17,809 nucleotides of DNA. It comes from FEN-680 sp036781505 (lineage in GTDB: Bacteria; Actinomycetota; Geothermincolia; Fen-727; Anoxymicrobiaceae). Positions 7,070 through 13,876 of the stretch are shown in pieces. The DNA lies in the NCBI GenBank assembly GCA_036781505.1, contig DAIQAV010000026.1, positions 1 to 17,809 on the forward strand, given 5' to 3'. The position numbers and the translations under genes were made by a program. The first letter of the stretch is position 1. The number at the start of each line of letters is the position of its first letter. Under the pieces are notes generated by a model that was given only the letters and a program-made list of their open reading frames with translations, made no database searches and was not told where the DNA came from.

Positions 7070-8293
7070 TCACTTGATGGGGGCCAGGCGGTAGACGACG
7101 CCGGCCTGGTCGTCGGCGATGAAGGTCACGCCGTCGGCGCGCATGAGGATGCCGGTCGGACGCCCGAGCCTGCTGCCGTCGGGCTGCTGCCAGCCGGTGA
7201 TGAAGTCTGAAGTACCCTGGTAGTTCCCCTGCTTGTCCAGCTTCACCCGCACCAGCTTGTCGCCGGTGGGCACGCTGCGGTTCCAGGAGCCGTGGAACGC
7301 GACGATGAGGTTGTACTTGTAGTCCGCGGGCCAGGCGTCAGACGTTACGAAGGCCAGCCCGAGCGGCGCGGAGTGGGCGGGGTAGTCGACATACGATGGC
7401 GTCATGCCCGCGCTGGGGTCCGCCGGGTTGGCCGGGTTGGGATCGAACTGGTAGTCGTGTACGTTTTTTCCGTAGGTCGTAGGCCAGCCGTAATTGTTGC
7501 CATCCTGGATGATGTTGAGCTCATCGGGAGGCAGGTTGTCGCCCAGGTAGTCCCTGCCCATGTCGTTGGCCCACACCTGCCCGGTGACCGGGTGCACAGT
7601 CATGAAGACCGAGTTCCGCAAGCCGGAGGCGAAGGGGCGCAGCCCGCTGCCGTCGGCATTGGCGATCAGGATCTTCGCGCGCAGTGGGTCGGTCTCGTAG
7701 CCGACGTTCACCGACGAGCCCACCGCGATCAGCATCTTCCCCTGGTTCGGCGGCGGGGCGAACATTATGGTGCGGGTTATGTGCTCCCCGTCCGCGGGCA
7801 GCGCGACCACCTGCCTGGGATTCGACGCCTTCATGGTGGCGGGGTCGTAGTCCCAGAGGGCGACGCGGGTCGTCTCGGCGATGTAGAGCTTGCTCGGATC
7901 GCCGGGGAGGAACGCCAGCCCGTGCGGGTGATCGAGGCCCGAGGCCACCACGGTCGTGCCGTCGGCCGCGCCGTTGTTGTCCTTGTCGGGCAGGGCCACC
8001 ACGGAATCGTTTCCCGGCGTGCTTACGAGCATCGTACCTTTAGAGTCGAACACCATGACGCGCGGGCCGCCCAGGTTGCTCGCGAACGTCGACATCACGA
8101 AGCCGGGCGGAATGGTGAGAGGGAGGCCGGTGGAATTCTGAGCGGCCCGCGGCGCCCCCGGTGCGCTCGAGGGCGTCGAGGATGGTTTTTTTGTCGCCGT
8201 CTTTCTGGTGCCGCAGGAGCCCGCAAAAGCGACAAGCGCCAGCAACAGGAGCACTGACGTTACGTTGATGAGAGTCTTGCGATCGCGTTTCAT
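7070..8293 (-). CDS. Sorbosone/glucose dehydrogenase-like beta-propeller lipoprotein
   Basis: A 407-aa exported protein. Residues 1-27 form a lipoprotein signal (MKRDRK, hydrophobic stretch, then AFAGSC with lipid-accepting Cys27), followed by a Ser/Pro/Ala-rich linker (about 30-55). The remainder resembles the GSDH/L-sorbosone dehydrogenase six-bladed propeller family, which uses PQQ in characterised members. Recognisable segments are IPPGFVMSTFASNLGGPR, GLDHPHGLAFLPGD with His124 (the position of a general-base His in soluble glucose dehydrogenase), GRDYLGDNLPPDELN, NYGWPTTYG, FHGSWNR and the final RPTGILMRADG repeat. It probably oxidises a sugar or binds a sugar-like ligand at the cell surface; PQQ use is not proven and no PQQ biosynthesis gene is in view. 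The ribosome site before ATG 8293 is poor. Confidence 0.88.
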   Translation of the reverse strand: MKRDRKTLINVTSVLLLLALVAFAGSCGTRKTATKKPSSTPSSAPGAPRAAQNSTGLPLTIPPGFVMSTFASNLGGPRVMVFDSKGTMLVSTPGNDSVVALPDKDNNGAADGTTVVASGLDHPHGLAFLPGDPSKLYIAETTRVALWDYDPATMKASNPRQVVALPADGEHITRTIMFAPPPNQGKMLIAVGSSVNVGYETDPLRAKILIANADGSGLRPFASGLRNSVFMTVHPVTGQVWANDMGRDYLGDNLPPDELNIIQDGNNYGWPTTYGKNVHDYQFDPNPANPADPSAGMTPSYVDYPAHSAPLGLAFVTSDAWPADYKYNLIVAFHGSWNRSVPTGDKLVRVKLDKQGNYQGTSDFITGWQQPDGSRLGRPTGILMRADGVTFIADDQAGVVYRLAPIK

Positions 8294-8352
8294 CGCGGAG
8301 GTTCTTCAACAGAACAGGTTGCTATCCTGCGGAGAGCATGACAAGGGTCGAA

Positions 8353-8385
8353 ATTCAAGAAAGGGGTCTGACCCTATTCTTGAAT
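8353..8385. repeat. REP-like palindrome with TCTGACCC core
   Basis: ATTCAAGAA (8353-8361) and TTCTTGAAT (8377-8385) are perfect inverted arms around AGGGGTCTGACCCTA. The outer arms match those at 1550-1580 and the core AAGGGGTCTGACCC matches 14324-14337. It lies between two same-strand genes, upstream of the dehydrogenase-like gene. Confidence 0.75.
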
Positions 8386-8394
8386 CTGCGTCAG

Positions 8395-8438
8395 CTCAAA
8401 AGTGAGGTTTGACCCCTATTTTGCGTCAGGATTTTGAG
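8395..8438. repeat. Second, degenerate REP-like palindrome overlapping a gene end
   Basis: CTCAAAA (8395-8401) and TTTTGAG (8432-8438) pair around an imperfect AGTGAGGTTTGACCCCTATTTT inner palindrome. It is next to the element at 8353-8385. Its right part contains the stop codon of the radical SAM gene (8428-8426). Confidence 0.5.
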
Positions 8439-9967
8439 TGTGCGAGGTTGTCCCCCGAGCCATGCGTGCCCGCGCGCGGCGCCACCAGCCCGCCGAACTC
8501 CTCCTGGTCGAGGCACTCCTGCCTGCGGTGGGCGCGCTCGGCCTTGTAAGTGTGCTTCAGCTCGGACAGCCAGTAGCGGTTGCGGTCCTTCCATTTCATC
8601 AGCGTGCGGTGACCGTATATCCGTATGGCCATCTCTTGCCAGCGGAACCTGAACCCCAGCTTCCAGCACTGCGCGATCGAGTAGAACTTGCGCATCGCCT
8701 TGATGCCCCCTTCTTTCTGGAGCTGGAAAGGTGTCATCTTGGTGGGCCAGAAGACGACGTGGTGCCCGCTGAACTTGCTCCAGTCGTCGGAGAAGATCCT
8801 CTCATCGCGGCACATCTCGTCATAGGTCTCCGACCCCGGTATGGGGGTGAGTATCATGTACTGCACCGAATCGATCCCGGCCTTCTTGGAAAAGCGCACC
8901 GTCTCCCTGATGCTCTCCTTGTCGTCCTCGTCCGAGCCCATCACGAACATCCCGTGCACCTTGATCTTGTGCTTGTGGATGATGCGCACCGCGTTCTCGA
9001 TGTCCTCGACGGTCTGTGCCTTCTTGTACGCCTTGAGGGTCTCGGGGTTCGCTGATTCGAGGCCCAGGTAGAGGAACATGCAACCCGTCTCCTCCATCAG
9101 CTGCATCAGCTCATCATCATCGACCACGTCCACACGCGTCTGGGCAGTCCAGCGCGGCGTGATGCCTTTCTCCTTCATCCGCCGCAGGAGCTCCTTGGTG
9201 TGCGAAGGGGCCGCGGTGAAGTTGTCGTCGTAGAAGAAATAGACCGCCTTGGGATACTGCTCGTAGAGCTCGGCGAGCTCGGCGATCACGTCCTCGGTGT
9301 CCCTGAACCTGTACTTGCGCCCGAACATGGACGTGACAGTGCAGAACTTGCAGTTGAAGGGGCAGCCACGCGAAGTCATGACCGGGATGATGGTCCTCTC
9401 GTCGAAGCCCTGGATGAGCGACAGTTTCGGCCAGGGCAGCGAAGACAGGTCGGCGTTCCACTCGCGGTCCGGGTTGTGCACGACGGCTCCGTCGCGCGCC
9501 CAGGTCAGGCCGGCGATCGCGGAGATGTCCGCGTACTCCGGCGAGCCGTTCAGATGCCTGACGAGCTCCACCAGAGTCTTTTCGCCCTCGCCGCGCACCA
9601 CGAAGTCCGCGCCCTTCTCCATCGCTTCGTCGGCGAGGAACGAGACGTGCGCTCCGCCCATCACCACTGGCGCGTCCGTGACCTTCTTGATCCGCTCGAC
9701 CAGCCCGTACGCGACGGGCGCCGTAGGTGTTATGGTCGATATGCCGACCAGGTCGGCGCTGGCGACCTCGTCCCAGTCGATCCTCGCGCACTCCTGGAAG
9801 TAGATCTTCACCGAAGCGCCCAGTTCCTGCTCAAGGACGGCGCCGAGCAGCGGCAGCCCCAGGCGCGGGAGCTTGTACCTGGAGAAGACGTGGAACCCCG
9901 GAGCCTTGGGCTCGATGAGGACGACGTTTTTGATCTCGCGCGTTTCAGTGGTATTAGTGGTATTCAT
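8426..9967 (-). CDS. B12-binding radical SAM protein
   Basis: A 513-aa enzyme with an N-terminal cobalamin-binding Rossmann-like domain (about residues 14-140: VVLIEPKAPG, DLVGISTITPTAP, VVMGGAHVSF, VVRGEGEKTL) and a radical SAM TIM barrel (about 195-400). The [4Fe-4S] cluster motif is CPFNCKFC, Cys202, Cys206 and Cys209. Other family segments are YFFYDDNF, LYLGLESANPETLKAYKKAQT, HGMFVMGSDED and ILTPIPGSETYDEM. The B12 domain has no DxHxxG His ligand, as usual for this class. Such enzymes typically methylate unactivated carbons or perform ring chemistry (relatives include HpnJ- and BchE-type proteins); the substrate here is unknown. A polar C-terminal tail (about 470-513) looks poorly conserved and ends inside a palindrome. 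The start overlaps the PIN gene by 14 nt, so translation is probably coupled; AAGGTG is the only weak ribosome site. Confidence 0.92.
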   Translation of the reverse strand: MNTTNTTETREIKNVVLIEPKAPGFHVFSRYKLPRLGLPLLGAVLEQELGASVKIYFQECARIDWDEVASADLVGISTITPTAPVAYGLVERIKKVTDAPVVMGGAHVSFLADEAMEKGADFVVRGEGEKTLVELVRHLNGSPEYADISAIAGLTWARDGAVVHNPDREWNADLSSLPWPKLSLIQGFDERTIIPVMTSRGCPFNCKFCTVTSMFGRKYRFRDTEDVIAELAELYEQYPKAVYFFYDDNFTAAPSHTKELLRRMKEKGITPRWTAQTRVDVVDDDELMQLMEETGCMFLYLGLESANPETLKAYKKAQTVEDIENAVRIIHKHKIKVHGMFVMGSDEDDKESIRETVRFSKKAGIDSVQYMILTPIPGSETYDEMCRDERIFSDDWSKFSGHHVVFWPTKMTPFQLQKEGGIKAMRKFYSIAQCWKLGFRFRWQEMAIRIYGHRTLMKWKDRNRYWLSELKHTYKAERAHRRQECLDQEEFGGLVAPRAGTHGSGDNLAHSKS

Positions 9968-10403
9968 TGAGCACCATCACCTTAATCCCCTTTGCCTGCT
10001 TCAGACCAGGGTCGCTTGTTACAAAGGCCGTGGCCCCCGATTCCTGCGCGGTCGCCAGCAGCAGGCTCTCGGTCGGGCCCATCTTGCTGGTGGCGCGGAT
10101 CTCGGCCGCCCGCGACGCGATGCGCGGGTCGACGGAGACAGTCTCGAGGTTCGGCATCTCGTGGATGAGCACGCGGTAGAGGTCGGCGAGGTCGTCATCG
10201 CCCGCCTCGAGCGGCCGGACCATCAGCTCGGTCAGGCTGATCGACGATACGATCCCTTTGACCGAGTCACCCTGTATCTCCCCAAGCACAACGGAGGTGA
10301 GCTCGGAGTCCTCGCCCCCCTGGAAGTGCTGGATGAAGACGCCGGTGTCCACGCCTATCACCTTGTGCTCGTTTAAGTCTTTTCTGAGTCTTTTTGGCTT
10401 CAT
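9954..10403 (-). CDS. PIN-domain protein, VapC-like toxin
   Basis: A 149-aa PIN-fold protein, a family of Mg2+/Mn2+-dependent ribonucleases that cut tRNA or rRNA when they act as VapC toxins. Acidic active-site residues visible are Asp19 (VIGVDTGVFIQ), Glu59 (SLTELMV) and Asp131 (FVTSDPGL). The third canonical acid, usually Asp in a [PS]DxLIAATA-like segment, is Glu112 here (MGPTESLLLATA). Activity may therefore differ, though Glu can stand in for Asp. A 4-nt overlap with the upstream AbrB-like gene makes a toxin-antitoxin pair likely. It also overlaps the downstream radical SAM gene by 14 nt, which is unusual for such modules. An rRNA- or tRNA-directed target cannot be read from sequence. 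Confidence 0.88.
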   Translation of the reverse strand: MKPKRLRKDLNEHKVIGVDTGVFIQHFQGGEDSELTSVVLGEIQGDSVKGIVSSISLTELMVRPLEAGDDDLADLYRVLIHEMPNLETVSVDPRIASRAAEIRATSKMGPTESLLLATAQESGATAFVTSDPGLKQAKGIKVMVLNEYH

Positions 10404-10627
10404 GTTTCGCGCTCCCGCCGGAGGTATCGAGAGACGTCCATCTCCTTCCAGACCTCGGAGCCGAGCCCGCGCATGAACTCGACGAAATCCGCTGGCCTGG
10501 CCAGTATGGCAACTACGCCGTCGCGGTAGTCGAAGATCAGTTTGTCACCGGCTTTGAGCCCTAGGACATCTCGCGTCTTCCTGGGGATAACGACCTGGAA
10601 TTTAGAGCTGACAGTCGCGGAGTCCAT
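10400..10627 (-). CDS. AbrB/MazE-type DNA-binding antitoxin, VapB-like
   Basis: A 75-aa protein with an N-terminal SpoVT-AbrB swapped-hairpin domain: ATVSSKFQVVIPRKTRDVLG (residues 4-23), then LKAGDKLIFDYRDGVVAI. The charged C-terminal tail (about 45-75) is the expected toxin-binding part. It probably neutralises the PIN protein encoded 4 nt into its own 3' end and represses its own promoter. ATG 10627 begins the domain; the frame is open to ATG 10762 but that longer form covers the promoter and low-GC region and lacks family similarity. The ribosome site is weak (GAAAGCAAAG). Neighbouring bases are AT-rich compared with the rest of the window, hinting at recent transfer or a regulatory tract. 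Confidence 0.88.
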   Translation of the reverse strand: MDSATVSSKFQVVIPRKTRDVLGLKAGDKLIFDYRDGVVAILARPADFVEFMRGLGSEVWKEMDVSRYLRRERET

Positions 10628-10670
10628 GTGTCTTTGCTTTCTATTTTCACCGTCAATAGCGGTTCCGAGC

Positions 10671-10699
10671 ACAATAGCACCGGTAAAGGAACCTGTCAA
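10671..10699 (-). promoter_or_regulatory. Sigma70-type promoter of the antitoxin/PIN/radical SAM operon
   Basis: On the minus strand TTGACA (10699-10694) is followed after exactly 17 nt by TATTGT (10676-10671). The -35 is a perfect consensus match and the -10 differs at two positions. Predicted transcript start is near 10664, giving a leader of about 37 nt before ATG 10627. It lies in the most AT-rich part of the window. Confidence 0.75.
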
Positions 10700-10700
10700 T

Positions 10701-10749
10701 TTGTAAAGCGAGTTATTAATTGGTATTTCTTCGTGGGATATTGTAAAGC
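10701..10749. promoter_or_regulatory. Paired 9-bp direct repeats upstream of the antitoxin promoter, possible operator
   Basis: TTGTAAAGC occurs at 10701-10709 and again at 10741-10749, exactly 40 bp apart (about four helical turns). The nearer copy is directly upstream of the -35 box. AbrB-type antitoxins bind repeated sites near their own promoters, so an operator role is reasonable but inferred. Confidence 0.4.
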
Positions 10750-10783
10750 TCGGGAACATCAAGGCTGGAGCGCGTGGCGGCCC

Positions 10784-12313
10784 CTAGATCGCGTTGAGCC
10801 TGTGGCCGGTTTTGGACATGGCGGGGTAGATGCGCCTGAACTCCTCATACAGGAGGTCGTACTCCCGGGCCCGCTTCTCCTCAGGCTCGAAGGTCGCACG
10901 GACCTTCACTGCCCGCTTGATGTCGGAGTATCTCTCGAAGACCCCCAGTCCCACCCCGACCGCGCGCGCGCAGCCCAACGCGCCTGCCTCCTGCGGGTTT
11001 GACACCGCCTCGATGGTGCGCGAGGTCGCGTCCGCGATGACCTGCATCCAGAGATCGCTCTTGGCGCCGCCGCCGATGGCCCGCAACGAGGTCGAGCTCA
11101 GGCCCGCGCGGGCCACCTCGTCGATCATCCAGCGCAGGTTGTAAGCCACGCCTTCGTAGATGGCGCGGAGCATGCAGTCGCGGTCGTGTCCCAGTGACAG
11201 GTTCACGAAGCCGCCCCTGACGGTGGTGTCGGTCACCGGGGCACGCTCCCCGAACATCCAGGGCATGAACAGCAGGCGCTTCGACCCGGGCATGACATCG
11301 ACCGCCTCCCGGTCCAGGAACGCGTAGACGCCGCCGTCGGCTGCCTCGGCCGCCTGCCGTTCGTCCGCGGAGAGCAACTTGTCCGCGAACCACTCCAGGC
11401 ACAGCCCCGCGGTCTCCGACTCCCCGATCATGATGTACATGTCGGGGTCGGGGGACGCGACGGACGCGATGCCGTATCTGGGCAGGTTTTTCTGCTTCGC
11501 CATGGACATGCACAGCCAGGACGACGTGCCCAGGTAGATGTGAGCCTCGCCGTCGCCGAGCGCCCCGGACCCGCTGGCCGCGGCGGGGATGTCGCCCATG
11601 CCGGCGATGATCGGGGTCCCTTCGGGCAGGCCCGTGTAGCGCGACGCCTCCTCGGTGAGCCCGCTGACCACGTCGGTGGACCGGTGTATCGGCGCCATCT
11701 TCTCGAGCGGCAGCCCGGTCACGCGCAGCAAGGTCTTCGACCACTGCCGGTCCCTGGTGAGGATGCCGGTCCCGCCGGCCCCGGTGTCGTCGATGGAGAA
11801 CTCCCCCGTCGCCCTGTTGACCAGGTAGCCGGCCACGTCCAGGAAGGCGAAAGTCTCGCGGAAGACGTCCGGCTCGTTCTCCTTGAGCCAGGCGTACTTG
11901 CACACGACGTCCTTGCCGGACGGGAGCGCGCCCGCGATCAGCGAAAAGATGCGCTTGCCGCCAAGCCTGCGGATGAGGCGCCGGGCCTGCTCGTCGGCGC
12001 GGCTGTCGAGCCAGGTGATGGCGGGGCGAAGAGGCGTGCCCTCAGCGTCGACCGGCACGAACGTGAGCATCTGCCCGGCGAAGCCCATGCCCTTGACGCT
12101 CGCGGGGTCCACCCCGCTGTCGGAGAGAAGTTGCCTGGTGTTGGAGGTCACCGCGCGCCAGTAGTCCTGCGGGTCCTGCTCGGCCCAGCCGGGCTTGGGA
12201 TACTTCACCTCGTAAGGCTCGAACGCCCTCGCGATGACGTTGCCGCCCGTGTCGGCCAGGACGGCTTTGCTGCCTCCCGTGCCGACGTCGTGACCTATGA
12301 GAAGGTCGGTCAT
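10784..12313 (-). CDS. FGGY-family carbohydrate kinase, xylulokinase-like
   Basis: A 509-aa sugar kinase of the FGGY family, which phosphorylates sugars with ATP in the cytoplasm. N-terminal domain: GHDVGTGGSKAVL (about residues 7-19) for phosphate binding, GFAGQM (77-82), WLDSRADEQ (101-109). Central domain: IIAGMGDIPAAASGSGAL with the catalytic-base Asp241. C-terminal domain: EGVAYNLRW, then GGGAKSDLWMQVIAD, the adenosine-binding segment. Length fits the family. The xylulokinase GQMHG motif reads GQMLTFVPV here, so D-xylulose is not certain; ribulose or another ketose or polyol is possible. AGGAGAA precedes ATG 12313. No sugar isomerase or transporter sits beside it, so context does not give the substrate. 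A dispersed palindrome separates it from the upstream oxidoreductase. Confidence 0.92.
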   Translation of the reverse strand: MTDLLIGHDVGTGGSKAVLADTGGNVIARAFEPYEVKYPKPGWAEQDPQDYWRAVTSNTRQLLSDSGVDPASVKGMGFAGQMLTFVPVDAEGTPLRPAITWLDSRADEQARRLIRRLGGKRIFSLIAGALPSGKDVVCKYAWLKENEPDVFRETFAFLDVAGYLVNRATGEFSIDDTGAGGTGILTRDRQWSKTLLRVTGLPLEKMAPIHRSTDVVSGLTEEASRYTGLPEGTPIIAGMGDIPAAASGSGALGDGEAHIYLGTSSWLCMSMAKQKNLPRYGIASVASPDPDMYIMIGESETAGLCLEWFADKLLSADERQAAEAADGGVYAFLDREAVDVMPGSKRLLFMPWMFGERAPVTDTTVRGGFVNLSLGHDRDCMLRAIYEGVAYNLRWMIDEVARAGLSSTSLRAIGGGAKSDLWMQVIADATSRTIEAVSNPQEAGALGCARAVGVGLGVFERYSDIKRAVKVRATFEPEEKRAREYDLLYEEFRRIYPAMSKTGHRLNAI

Positions 12314-12343
12314 GGCTTCTCCTGTTCAGCCGGTCCTGCGAAT

Positions 12344-12372
12344 GCAAAGATGGTGCCTGGCACCTTTTTTGC
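12344..12372. repeat. REP-like palindrome with GGTGCCTGGCACC core
   Basis: GCAAA (12344-12348) and TTTGC (12368-12372) enclose the near-perfect palindrome GGTGCCTGGCACC (12352-12364), followed on the plus strand by a T-run. It lies between two minus-strand genes, 5 nt after the oxidoreductase stop. On the minus strand no T-run follows, so it is not a standard terminator for that gene. Confidence 0.75.
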
Positions 12373-12377
12373 GTTTT

Positions 12378-13595
12378 TCAGATCTTGAGGTCGACGCTCT
12401 CGACCTTGCCGTCCTTGTCGATGTGCTCGATGTAGATGGGCACGGTCTCGCCCATCCCGGTCCCCTTGATGACTTTCGCCGCGAGCTCGAGCATGTCGGT
12501 GGGCTTCACTCCGCCCTCGGGCGGGAACACGCCCTTGCCCTCGACCTTGCCCTCCTTCATCAGGATGGCCCCCATCGCGGCCGGTATCCCCGTCCCCTCG
12601 CCCGCGCCCGCGCCCTTGGAGTACATCGAGAACACGAACTGGTGCGGCTCGCCGCCCTTGGTCCCCTTTACCTCGACCTTGAGGCAGCCGCTCGGCTCGG
12701 TGATCCCCGCCTCCTCGATGAAGCCGGGGCGCCTCGAGATGATGTAGGCGACCTCGAACTCGATGGGTATGACCTCGCTCCCCTGCACGATCAGCGGCTC
12801 CTCGCTGGCGAGCCCCAGCTTCACCGTGTCCATGGTGAGCTGGAAATACGGCAGGGGAAACTCGACGCCCATGTTGGTGACGCGCTTGATGCCCTCGAAG
12901 TACTTCGGCATGGTGATCGTCTCGGGGTGCGGGTACGGATAGACCGGGTAGGCGCCGATGTTCTTGAACTCCGTCTCCTTGACGAACTCCTGCCCGCTGG
13001 GCTCGAGCATCCGCACCTGGATGAACTTGCCGTCCACGAACAGCGGGATGTCGCTGGTCATCGCGTGGATGCGGTGCTTGATGACCGCCCCGCCTTCGTA
13101 GGGCTCGCCGCCGTGCGCGTGGTAGATGTTCACCTCGTCCACGGCGTCCAGCATCTCGTCCACGCACCAGCGCGCGAGCACGTTCGCCATCCCCGGTGAG
13201 TTGCCCATCCCGATCAGCGCGGATATGCCCGCGGAGGAGGCCTCGGAGTCGAGCTCCAGCATGCGCTCGGTGGCGTCGAGGTCGTCGCATACGTCGACGT
13301 AGTTTATTCCGGCCTCGATCGCCGCCATCAGGACCGGCGGGCCGAAACGGTAGAACGGGCCGATGCAGTTGAGGACAACGTCCGAGCCGGACATCGCCCG
13401 CTTGAGGCTGGCGGGGTCCTCCGCGTCGACGCGCACGGCTGACGCTGTGCCGCCGAGGGAGGCCGCGAAGTCACAGGCGGCCTCGTAGCGTTTCTCGCCT
13501 ATCACGATCTCGTCGAAATAGCCCGAAGTCGCCAGCGTGCGCACGGCGAAGCTCCCGATGCCGCCGCAGCCTCCCAGAACCGTTATCTTTGACAC
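12378..13595 (-). CDS. Saccharopine-dehydrogenase-like NAD(P)-binding oxidoreductase
   Basis: A 405-aa protein with an N-terminal Rossmann fold: ITVLGGCGGIGSFAVRTL (about residues 4-21), the GxGGxG dinucleotide-binding loop, then VLNCIGPFYRFGPPVLMAAIEAGINYVDVCDD (about 96-127), a hallmark of the saccharopine dehydrogenase/trans-acting enoyl-reductase superfamily. NSPGMANVLARWCVDEM follows. The remaining half is the variable substrate domain. Family members act on amino-acid conjugates, carboxynorspermidine or lipids, so the reaction here is undetermined. GTG 13595 was chosen because AGGAGG lies 6 nt upstream; ATG 13634 in the same frame has no support. The Gly-rich C-terminal part (KGAGAGEGTGIPAAMG, about 344-359) resembles the ending of related long-form enzymes. 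It is the first gene on the minus strand after a 281-nt gap and may be co-transcribed with the sugar kinase. Confidence 0.88.
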   Translation of the reverse strand: MSKITVLGGCGGIGSFAVRTLATSGYFDEIVIGEKRYEAACDFAASLGGTASAVRVDAEDPASLKRAMSGSDVVLNCIGPFYRFGPPVLMAAIEAGINYVDVCDDLDATERMLELDSEASSAGISALIGMGNSPGMANVLARWCVDEMLDAVDEVNIYHAHGGEPYEGGAVIKHRIHAMTSDIPLFVDGKFIQVRMLEPSGQEFVKETEFKNIGAYPVYPYPHPETITMPKYFEGIKRVTNMGVEFPLPYFQLTMDTVKLGLASEEPLIVQGSEVIPIEFEVAYIISRRPGFIEEAGITEPSGCLKVEVKGTKGGEPHQFVFSMYSKGAGAGEGTGIPAAMGAILMKEGKVEGKGVFPPEGGVKPTDMLELAAKVIKGTGMGETVPIYIEHIDKDGKVESVDLKI

Positions 13596-13683
13596 CTGGC
13601 ACCTCCTGCAAATGGGGAAAGTCTCCAATGACATACTAGCAGATGATGCCCCGGCCTCGAGGCGATGCGGCAGGGGAATAAAT

Positions 13684-13734
13684 GGGACTAAAAGGGACTA
13701 AAAGGGACTAAAAGTACCTGGTACGCTTTGTCCC
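13684..13734. repeat. REP-like palindrome preceded by three tandem GGGACTAAAA units
   Basis: GGGACTAAAA repeats three times in tandem (13684-13713). The third copy forms the left arm of a palindrome: GGGAC (13704-13708) pairs with GTCCC (13730-13734) around AAAAGTACCTGGTAC (13710-13724). That 15-bp core is identical to part of the right arm at 2624-2638. The triplicated arm suggests local slippage or repeated element end-growth. Confidence 0.75.
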
Positions 13735-13792
13735 GTGGGGGGTCGGTTCACTTTTTCCGGGGACATGCCGATAGGACTGATGACGCAGGGAC

Positions 13793-13850
13793 CCGCAACG
13801 AGGCAAGGAACGCTCGAAGGCGTTTTGGGCCGTGCCTTCGGCAGTTGCGG
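13793..13850 (+). promoter_or_regulatory. Nested-stem RNA leader candidate upstream of a small secreted protein
   Basis: CCGCAAC (13793-13799) pairs perfectly with GTTGCGG (13844-13850). Inside it AGGCA (13801-13805) pairs with TGCCT (13833-13837), and AACGC (13809-13813) pairs with GCGTT (13820-13824) around a 6-nt loop. The structure ends 26 nt before ATG 13877. I do not recognise it as a known riboswitch class. A TGCC/GGCA alternative hairpin at 13833-13843 would compete with the middle stem. Confidence 0.4.
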
Positions 13851-13876
13851 AAAGTATCACAAGGGGATGATCCAAG

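Noticed and set aside
10628..10762. Longer form of the antitoxin starting at 10762
   Set aside because: It would place the TTGACA/TATTGT promoter inside the coding region, and the added residues have no similarity to AbrB-type proteins.
12344..12372. Rho-independent terminator for the oxidoreductase gene
   Set aside because: The T-run lies on the plus strand side, whereas the gene is on the minus strand, so it fits the dispersed repeat family better.
13684..13713. Three tandem GGGACTAAAA units considered as a CRISPR or iteron array
   Set aside because: Units are directly adjacent without spacers, there are only three, and no cas or rep gene is near.
13777..13783. CTGATGA, the 5' core of a hammerhead ribozyme
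   Set aside because: No pairing stem II follows directly and no CGAAAC core with matching stems is present.
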